NCBI GenBank assembly: GCA_905178155.1
Contig: CAJINV010000007.1
Coordinates: 2,709,151 to 2,773,150, forward strand
DNA: 64,000 nt
Direction of reading: 5' to 3'
Source: Amoebophrya sp. A120
Taxonomy: Eukaryota > Sar > Dinophyceae > Syndiniales > Amoebophryaceae
The position numbers and the translations under genes are program-made. Under the pieces are notes generated by a model that was not told the origin of the DNA, did no database searches, and saw nothing but the letters and a program-made list of their open reading frames with translations. Shown here piece by piece: positions 57,201 to 64,000 of this stretch (positions are counted from its first letter, which is position 1; every line of letters begins with the position of its first letter).

Positions 57201-57884
57201 TTTGGCTGCTGGGTAGTTCTCACACACGACGGGGTCGAGGTGTTCTGCGATCTGCTTGAACTTTATGCCGGTACATGCTTTTCTGAGTGCTTCTGGTGCG
57301 AGGCCGTAGCGGACACATTCTGCTGGGTTGATGGTCAGACCTTCAAAGGCTTGGTCATCCTCTGCTTTCCGCCATCTATCTTCTGGGCCATCTTGCTTCG
57401 CCAGCAGCGGCCTAACTTCTTCTCTCGTGATCGGTGCGCCTTCTTTGCGATAGTCGTCAATCGAATACGGTGATATTGGCGTGAAGGCGTACGGGTCACC
57501 ATAGACGTTGGTTGGCGCCACCAGGCGGGAGAGGTCGATCTCGTCGATTTCATGTTGATAATGCTTTGGCGGCTTTGCTGGCTGCGGGAGATGCTGATCC
57601 CAGACTGCGGCTGGTGGCTGCGGCTTGAAAATCAGCCTGGGGTCTTCCCAGCACTCGTTGTACTGCCGCTCTGTATCCTTTTCGACCACTTTTCTCGTGG
57701 TGCCCCGCGCCGGAATGTGCACTTCTGGCAGCCTGCCTATTTGCACGCCGCAAAACGACTTCTCATCGCGTTTTTGCTTCTTCGCGGCTCGACGATCGGC
57801 TTGCTCGTGCACTCTGGCTAGGGCTGCGGATCTCCCTATCTCGTAGCCGCAAAACATGGCTACCCGGAACACGATGCGAGGCAT
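54245..57884 (-). CDS. Reverse transcriptase / RNase H polyprotein of the DIRS-type element
   Basis: Exons 57884-55880 and 55581-54245 join in phase 1 (SVPG|ESASINELES) to 1113 residues. The RT region shows VISDYSSEWALINQSIF, GSGVDFKDSFGHWLVHARFR, FGIGPAPGG and the active-site YVDDVRF. RNase H follows: MDAAKGDIED with RGWGG, then INELESLAVLHVL, IKTDNPTAKRTTNKGS and GEENIIADALSR, supplying the D-E-D-D residues. Next comes the region typical of DIRS elements (LEVDCFADQHNHRFAEYYC, WWFPPIQLAVVAARFLSNF, ALMLP). The last 250 residues are unrecognised. No DNA methyltransferase motif was found. The ATG abuts the stop of the 57885-58235 frame, suggesting coupled or re-initiated translation. The first intron (55582-55879) contains the shared 210-bp repeat; 56678-56761 may be a further 84-bp intron. 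Confidence 0.88.
55623..55832. repeat. Diverged 210-bp intronic repeat, copy A
   Basis: Fills most of the RT gene's intron. It matches 59546-59760 in the same orientation, most clearly at CCATACCAC followed by GCGGCTCTG, GGGTAGCCAGAATATGGG and TGCTAAAYACATCAATTCGG. Identity is partial with small gaps. Confidence 0.75.
56678..56761 (-). mobile_element. 84-bp inverted-repeat insert in the RT domain, possible mini-introner
   Basis: Between the RT motifs PAPG and NDFFVKAFLAAV lies a segment whose ends are inverted (TATCGAAAAAAATCAGTGCC against TATGCAAGGAAAAAAATCAG). A GT donor (G|GTATCG) and an ACAAG| acceptor allow in-frame removal of exactly 84 bp, giving GPAPGENDFFVKAF, closer to the usual RT spacing. 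Because 84 is a multiple of three without stops, retention is also possible. Confidence 0.5.
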
Positions 57885-58235
57885 CTAGAAGGGGTTTCGC
57901 ATTATTAATCCTGTGTCTGGTCTGTAAACAAAAAAGGAGTCTCTCTTTCTTCGTTCGTGCTCAATAATTGCGAGAATATTGGACCTGCTTAGACAACATT
58001 GCGCGTCGGCGCATGCATCTCTGAGGTCTTGACGCACGCGCCCGCGAGCGACATCCTCGGGAGAAAGTAGCCACGCATTTTTGTTTATCCAGTTAGTTTG
58101 AATTGTACATAATTGCTTATCAGAGCAAAGCGCAAGTTGTGCTCTTAAGGTTCTATCACTCCTGTGAATGTTATCCTGGTAGCGCCTCTCCTCTCTCGGC
58201 AAGCGCCTGATCAACTCTTGTGCTACTTGATACAT
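57885..58235 (-). CDS. Small protein upstream of RT, unknown
   Basis: A 116-residue frame starting MYQVAQELIRRL and ending GLIMRNPF, basic and rich in arginine, with six cysteines including ADAQCCLSRS. Its stop codon touches the ATG of the RT gene. The sequence AATTCACATTTAG just upstream looks like a 3' splice site leading into AEEKMYQVAQ, so it may be the last exon of a longer protein. No family recognised. Confidence 0.45.
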   Translation of the reverse strand: MYQVAQELIRRLPREERRYQDNIHRSDRTLRAQLALCSDKQLCTIQTNWINKNAWLLSPEDVARGRVRQDLRDACADAQCCLSRSNILAIIEHERRKRDSFFVYRPDTGLIMRNPF

Positions 58236-58487
58236 CTTCTCTTCGGCCTAAATGTGAATTGAAAAAGATGACTGTGATGCGTAAAACGCGACAAGAAGAA
58301 AGAGTTTTTCGGAATAGAGACGACGACGATGAACAAAAGAAAGTAATAAGAATGCTGTCTTTTCTGACTGCCTGCACTTTTTTGCATCGGGTGATTCCAC
58401 TTTATTGTTCTTTGTGTATCGAAAAAGGTTACTCAAGAGAATATTTTTTCAACAAAGATTCAAAGTGATGCTCACGATCGTTTTTGT

Positions 58488-58715
58488 TCAGTCGATGTGT
58501 GGGCGCAACACAGGTTCTTGGGGGTTCACAATCTCCTCATCAGAGCTCTCACTGCTCACATCAACTTCGTTGTCGGACGAGTGGTGGCTCGGTGGTAGGC
58601 TGCCTTCCGGCTCTGGGTTTAATTCCAGGTATCGCACTACTGCCCGTCCGATGGCTCGTCCATGAGCATTAAAAAAGTTCCTCGCGGCGATCTGTGCTCC
58701 GACCAATCTTCCCAT
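58488..58715 (-). CDS. Small acidic protein, unknown
   Basis: A 75-residue frame: a basic N-terminal half (GAQIAARNFFNAHGRAIGRA) and an acidic, serine-rich C-terminal half (NEVDVSSESSDEEIV). Its ATG lies 9 nt after the stop of the 58725-60126 gene, a spacing that suggests a polycistronic retroelement transcript. It could alternatively be spliced to the 57885-58235 frame. No domain recognised. Confidence 0.4.
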   Translation of the reverse strand: MGRLVGAQIAARNFFNAHGRAIGRAVVRYLELNPEPEGSLPPSHHSSDNEVDVSSESSDEEIVNPQEPVLRPHID

Positions 58716-58724
58716 GCACCTGAA

Positions 58725-60126
58725 TTAGTCATCATTGGTTGATGGGTACGACGACTCGCTGGAGGAGTCATTGGTTTTGTTTTTCAAATGCTCCGGGAGA
58801 TCCCGCGGGTGCAGCAATTCCAGCAGCATTTTGTCATTCAACCGGGCTAATTCTTTTCCTTCTTTCCGCAGGTTAAGCTCGTACATCCGGATTTTCTTGA
58901 ACTTCATCTTTTCTAAGTTGAAGATCTTGGCGATTTCCGCCGGCGGGGCGTCGCGATGCTCGCGATACATTGCTACTGCTGTGTGCGCGAAATTGCGGGT
59001 CTGCAACAAAGAATTCCACTTCTTTCCTTGCATCGTCTCGTTTTGGGCCGGATAGTGCCAAATTTCACTTAGATGGCTATGGACACTGTCCATCGCGCAC
59101 GCCAGCGCTTCCGCGAGTTTCCCTTGGCAAGCCTGCCGGGAAGCAATTGCTTCCAAACAATCCAACAAAGTCACGCACGTGGAACGTAACTTGTCGGGGT
59201 CGGAGGATTTGGAAGCAATGAGATTTTTGGACATGCACCAGCGGAAACCGGTGATGACTTCCATCAGCTGTTTCGAATTTTGCTCAGATTTTCCTAAGTC
59301 CTTGATGTTCATCAACATTGACTTCGCCTGCCGGTCTACCGGCTGTTTGACGAAGTAATCGATATGTTCAAGATTCATCCTAAATCCGACTATCAAAAAA
59401 CTGATCGTGGCAAAGGTCCCTGTGGATGAAAAAAGGCAAAGCACTAAAAGAGGCATTTGGTGACAGCTGTACTAGCCGTTTTTGTGCTCCAATTTTTTTG
59501 ATCGTATCGTCGTGCCCCATTTGATCTGGGCTTTCGCAGGGCGGCAAAAAATGCCCGTGCGCAGGGTGGACCGTGCTCTAGGCTTTCTTCCCTCCAGGAA
59601 CCGGGGGCTACCCCAGAGCGTGTGGATCACGTGTGTGGGCGCTCTAGAGAATGGCACAGGAGCGTCCTCCATACCACTTACTGCGGCTCTGACATGTATG
59701 ACAAATGGAAAGTCGGGTAGCCAGAATATGGGGTGCTAAATACATCAATTCGGGCAAAATGTCGAAAACAGGTAAAAAATAACAATAGAACCGGCAGTGT
59801 TCGGCCTTCTGCACCACCAAGTATGCCACGCTAGCACACAGGAGGGAATAGCCGTTGATGAGGCCGAGTTCGATCAGCATGTACAGAATCAAAACTCTTC
59901 CCGCGGACGTTGAGTAGAACTTAATGATGTAGCACCAGTGCTGTGCGGACCGGTAAGTGCGCATAAACGATTCAAAGTCGAAACGACTGTCGTCGTAAGC
60001 GGCTCGTGCTAACAGTGCAGGCGCATTGTACAGGCGCTGTACCAGAATCCAGCACTTCTGTACGAAAATGCGCGTGACATGGGCCCAAAAGCGCCAGCCA
60101 GAAAGGTGCATCAACGGTCGTTCCAT
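58725..60126 (-). CDS. Accessory retroelement protein with hydrophobic segment, unknown
   Basis: Two exons, 60126-59784 and 59419-58725, total exactly 346 codons if the donor is GTTATT at 59783; the acceptor CATCCACAG is good, the donor weak. Exon 1 (MERPLMHLSGWRFW) has a hydrophobic stretch of about 30 residues (RVLILYMLIELGLINGYSLL onward), and exon 2 opens with FATISFLIVGF, suggesting membrane association. The rest is helical and charged, with a conserved-looking DYFVKQPVDRQAKSML start and an acidic, serine-rich tail (NDSSSESSYPSTNDD). The intron contains copy B of the 210-bp repeat. Lying between recombinase and RT genes, it is probably an element-specific extra gene. Start uncertain: an in-frame ATG also lies at 60168. 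Confidence 0.5.
59546..59760. repeat. Diverged 210-bp intronic repeat, copy B
   Basis: Same orientation and position type as copy A at 55623-55832: it fills most of the intron of the accessory gene. Alignment begins at AAAAAATGCCCGTGCGC and ends CATCAATTCGGGC. Confidence 0.75.
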
Positions 60127-60307
60127 CTTGATTTGATTTTTGCTAATACTTAGTCTATTATTCGTCAAAGATTTTTACTCTCGTGCAGTCGTTCGAGCAG
60201 TAAAGACAAGAAAGGAAGGACGAAAAAGCGGTAGAAGAACAAAGCGAGACAAGAATGTCCATGTTGTGCGTGGGCATCAGGGTGTGATTCCTTTTGTGTG
60301 TCGAATG

Positions 60308-62548
60308 CTAAACTACGTTGTACAGATTTTCGTCGCAATTCTGAATGAAGTCCAGTACTTTCCCGTAGACCGCCACGTCACAATTGCCTTCACCTACGTG
60401 TGCGAAAAGCCTCGGGCAGAGTTCTTGAAAATTCGAAAGTGAGATTTTTCCCCAGGCTATTTTCTCTATACAAGCTGTAAACTTGATCGCGTCGTCATCG
60501 TGTACGAAGGACGCATGCGCGCTGTCGAGATTCCTGAGGGCTAAGACACTGTTATAATCATCTATGGTTTTGCTCTCGTGCATATTCACCATGTTCCTGA
60601 GCTCTGTGCTGGAAATGGGCGCATAATGGATATCTAAACAGTAGGAATTTCTCCAGCCGCCCTGGTGATATGCTAATCTGCGCGAGGCGTCGTGGGCAAT
60701 AAAATGTTTTGCCCCACCTTTGCGGAGTGAGATCGGCTTCTTTGGGGCTACATCTGGTAAGGCCGTTTCGAAGAATGTTTTCACATCCTTGCGAATGCCG
60801 TCCTTGCTACTCTTCTGCCCGCCCCTATTTCTAATGTTTGCGTTACCGATTACAAAAAAATAAGCGTCGTTTGGCGACCACTTTCTGCCAATAACAGCGT
60901 CGAAGAATGCCCTGCCGAACCTTTGGTAAGCTCCTAAGAGGGTTGTAAAGTATGATGGTACCCAGGCTTCTGAGCCCTGAGACAACTGGTCGTTTTTTGC
61001 GTGCGCTACAAAAATTGCAAATTGGGGCGAGATGCCGTTTGTGCATGTTACGGCAACGTCCTTCACCCTCAGCTCGCGCAATTCATCGTTTCTTCTTACA
61101 CAGAAGAAAGCGACAACTACCATCGTCAGCTTCTGCAACCGCATTACTAAATTGATGTCTGATGATGACATGTTCAGGACTGCACGCTTGGACCATTCCT
61201 TGTCTGCCTTCAGGAGGTGTCCATGGTGTTGCGACCAGTGATCCCATTCTGCGTGGTACGCGTCCAACATCTCGGTCGTGGATGGACACCATTTTGCGTC
61301 TAGCGGGGCACCATGGTGTGCTTCTTTCTTGAACCTGAAAATGTTATCATTATGATATATCCATATGGAAATGATTATGTGGCACAAATAATTGTGGCAG
61401 TAGCAAGAGAAAATTTTCGAGCAGTAAGAACAACATTACCCTTTCCACAGCTTCTGGAAAAAGGCTCCTCTGTTCTTCGTCGTGTACCCACTGAGCTCTA
61501 CCCGGGAGGCGTTGAAGGCGTTCAACGCGGCGCTTAGCTGCAGGAAAGCGCCCCACCGTATCCGGTTCGTCTCTTTGTTTTTGTAGGCTTTATGAATCTC
61601 GTGGACGTGGGCAAACGCTACGAACATGAGGGTGGCCTCGGCGTCAGAGGTTATGGGCCATAAAACGAACCCGAGTTCTTTTGCTACTGCTGGCACAACT
61701 TTAGACAAAATTGCCGAGTATCCTTTCGAAGTGCCATCTGTGATGGACGCACTCGCGTGTTCTGCGGTGGCTGCAGTCAGGAGTTCGGCCGCCTGGTTCG
61801 ATAGCGGGAACGCGTCGAATATGCCGTTGTTCGACGCTTTGATCTCGAAATCGAAAGTCACTTCGTCTTCACAGAATGGCTTGTACTTTACAACGGCTTT
61901 TCCTTTTGCTTGCTGGTAAAAATGTAGCACGCTCGCTATTGACGGAGTCGGCGTTGAGAGAATGATGTTGCCCGGTCTGGAAATGAGTGCAACTGAATCA
62001 GACGTGGCATCGCTCACGGACGACGACGACGAAGCCATGCTGAAGCTGACTGATAAAGACGACGCTGCGCTCGACGAACTTCTGCTGCTGACGGGCTTGA
62101 AATTCAGTAATGCGTCGAGCGGCTTTTTAACTTCTTCTTTCCGTTTCTCCATGTGCTCGTGGATGCCCGCCAAACGAAAAGCAGAGGAAGCGAATTTGTG
62201 CTGGCTGCTTGGAGAAGACACCGCTGTTACAAAACCGGAATCTGGGATGATTTCGTTGAACTCATCAAGTGCTTGCTCATGCCAGTCTTCCACTTGCACC
62301 AGCTCAGTTTCTACGGCGTCCATGATGGTGTTGTAATAATCTGGGGCTTTTCGCTTTGATGGCTGCGATGGTCTTGCTGCGTCGCTCAACTGTGGGTGGC
62401 TTTTCGTGGCTGACTTCTTGTCGGCGCCTGCTAGCTCCTTCAGGGAGGCTGCAACCGCTGCTTGCTCTGCCAGCTTTTGTAGCTCGCGCCGCAGGACGTC
62501 CTCGCCCAGGGCTTCGTGACACGCATTATTTGCAATGAACTTATTCAT
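60308..62548 (-). CDS. Tyrosine recombinase of the DIRS-type element
   Basis: Exons 62548-61440 and 61334-60308 join in phase 2 across a 105-bp GT-AG intron (LWKG|FKKEAHHG) to 711 residues. The N-terminal 200 residues are low complexity and charged; then a core-binding, SAM-like domain (TAEHASASITDGTSKGYSAI, TLMFVAFAHVHEIHKAY). The catalytic domain shows the first arginine in VRRNDELRELRVKDV, the second in SLRKGGAKHF, a histidine in YHQGGWRN and the nucleophile tyrosine probably in LDIHYAPIS. This R...R..H..W..Y set is the lambda-integrase fold used by DIRS-type elements to insert circular cDNA. All key residues are present, so the enzyme could be active. Confidence 0.85.
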
Positions 62549-62837
62549 CGTTGTATTTACAACCTGTTCGCACTAAAGAAGCGGCAAGACGTAAGAGTAC
62601 GAAACTGAATCGCAAGGAGCTTATCGCTCGGCTCGGAATCACTCGGGGTGTAGCATCTGTGATGCGCTCTGGAGATCTCAATAAGCAGCTGATGCTTAAA
62701 AGGACAAAAAGGACGCAAAACACGAAAAAAGAAGAACACTGCGACCTGCTCGTAACCTCCTGTGTAGATTATCGGGTTGGTGCTGCGACTTCTATTTCAT
62801 CATTAAAAAAAATCGTAAGAAACGTTTTGCAGACTGA

Positions 62838-64000
62838 TTATTGTCCGAAAGGGTTGCTATACACTGAAGCTGAAGCTTTTCCACCATTGTTTTTTTGTCG
62901 CTTCAAACCGGCCCCTTTCCCGCCCTGATTGTTAAACTGTGGGGCCTTTGGGAAAGGACGCAACATATTACCACCTAGACCTTGCTGCTGGTTTCCATGC
63001 TGCTGGAACTGCTGGCTCCCCTTGCCTCCTCCTTTGAGGGGACAGTCTTTGTTCCAGTGCGCCTCACCACCACACTGCGGCTTTGGGCACTTGATGTAGC
63101 AGATGTTTCCTGATGCAGCGCACGCTTTCAAGCCCAGCTGGCCGTCCTTGTGGTGGTTGCCTGGTCCTTTGCCTGCCATGATGCAGTTGACGCAGCTCTG
63201 CGTGTGGGACATCCAGGTAGACAGAATCGTGGGACTCTTCGCATTCGCAGCCTCCAGTGCACCTAAGCCGCCCGCGGTCGTTTTGGGTGCGTTGTTCATG
63301 ATGGTGTTGATTTCGTCGTACACAATTTTGTTCTTCTGCTGCTCTGAGCTTGCACCACCACCGGGGTGTTGTCCCAAGTCCGGGACTCGATTTTTGTTGT
63401 TGCCGCCAATCATAGACATGAGATTTCCACCCAGTTGCATCATGCGTTGAATGATATTTGGTTTGCACAAATTATCACACGCTGCCGTTGTCATGGCCGC
63501 CGCGTATTCTAAATTGTAAAATCCCTCGTCGGTTGGAGATGTGGTATACTTGTTTTTGAGCTGGGCCGCGAATTCTTTGATGAAGAAATATCTGCGGAGA
63601 GTTTGTTTTTATCATTACTTAGCAAAACAGCTCACTCAAGCGTGAATATGCAAAAGACATGGCAGAATACAAAAGATGAACAAACGACGAATGAGAGTTT
63701 GGAAGCATCGGACGAAACAAACAGGATATACGTACATTTGGTAATTGTAATTCAGCGGTAGCTTCTTGGGCGCGATCGAGTTTTTGGTCAACGCGGCCGA
63801 TTTTCGTTCGTAGTATGTCACTGGCCATAGAAAATACCGGGCCAGGATAGTCCACTCTTCGTTCGGGAAGAGGTCTATCAGTGTCTGGAGGTATTGCTTC
63901 AACTCGTACAAGGAACCCGCCGGGGGCAAGATCATGTTCTTCCAACTGCACTTGGGAATATCTTGCTGGTTGGTACTGTCGATGAAGCTCTGTGAGGTCA
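62838..64000 (-). CDS. Gag-like zinc-knuckle protein of the retroelement, 5' partial
   Basis: Exon 64000-63736 (open at the window edge) joins exon 63591-62838 across a 144-bp GT-AG intron (NYNYQ(I)YFFIKEF), 339 codons in view. Features: an N-terminal hydrophobic and aromatic part (NEEWTILARYFLWPVTYYER), a middle Q/G-rich part, and a zinc-knuckle-like motif CPKPQCGGEAHWNKDC (CX4CX4HX4C, wider than the usual CX2CX4HX4C), preceded by more Cys and His (SCVNCIMAGKGPGNHH). The C-terminus is G/Q/K-rich, as in nucleocapsid proteins. Position first in the element and composition fit Gag. Confidence 0.65.

Larger units (their letters stand above)
53573..64000 (-). mobile_element. Tyrosine-recombinase (DIRS-type) retroelement, 5' end beyond the window
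   Basis: In coding order the minus strand reads Gag-like (from beyond 64000 to 62838), tyrosine recombinase (62548-60308), a membrane-type accessory protein (60126-58725), two small frames, then RT/RNase H (57884-54245), followed by two 188-bp direct repeats. RT with RNase H plus a tyrosine recombinase, and no integrase or LTRs, defines DIRS/PAT/Ngaro-type elements. The order Gag, recombinase, RT fits the DIRS1/PAT side as I recall it. The repeat pair would be part of the split direct repeats. The element inserted immediately 5' of the giant gene. Confidence 0.8.

Overview
The window is nuclear DNA of a protist, most likely an alveolate of the dinoflagellate lineage. Evidence: every gene I can support lies on the minus strand; coding exons are split by many short introns; and at least ten introns consist of small inverted-repeat elements flanked by target-site duplications (TSDs). 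Introner-like elements of this kind are known from dinoflagellates and from the syndinian parasite Amoebophrya. The assignment is inference; no rRNA or organelle gene is present.

Regions in + strand order. (1) 786-8135: one eight-exon gene for a Q/P/S/N-rich protein of about 1289 residues and unknown function. Two of its introns are transposon-like (2043-2280, 5-bp TSD; 2588-3434, 8-bp TSD) and a third (3611-5210) is a 1.6-kb GC-rich block bordered by a 52-bp direct repeat. (2) 8136-12069: mostly no recognisable gene; at its right end, possible 3' exons of the next gene. (3) 12070-17972: an F-box protein with a SirB1/transglutaminase-like core, resembling FBXO21, again with introner-type introns. 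(4) 17973-20225: intergenic, with one 143-nt nested hairpin at 19599-19741. (5) 20226-53400: one giant gene, about 28 kb of coding sequence in about 21 exons, roughly 9400 residues. It encodes a membrane-anchored or secreted modular protein with PA14 domains, filamin-type Ig repeats, more than 40 fibronectin type III (FN3) domains, and an unrecognised domain of about 115 residues repeated 19 times in tandem. The repeat array sits inside a single FN3 domain. (6) 53573-64000: a tyrosine-recombinase (DIRS-type) retroelement, running off the right edge, with Gag-like, tyrosine recombinase, accessory and RT/RNase H genes. Its 3' end carries two 188-bp direct repeats next to the 5' end of the giant gene.

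The unifying theme is intron gain. When an element and one TSD copy are removed on paper, the flanking exons rejoin in frame without loss. This was checked by codon arithmetic across all exons of the 786-8135 gene, across the F-box gene from 17972 to 12070, and across the giant gene from 52392 to its stop. The elements contribute splice sites in several ways: TAT...ATA ends next to a G in the TSD, internal donors or acceptors, or nearby host AGs. Within the giant gene seven of the eight clear copies lie in the 3'-terminal 10 kb, while one central exon of 15.7 kb is uninterrupted. The retroelement genes also contain introns, two of which share a diverged 210-bp repeat.
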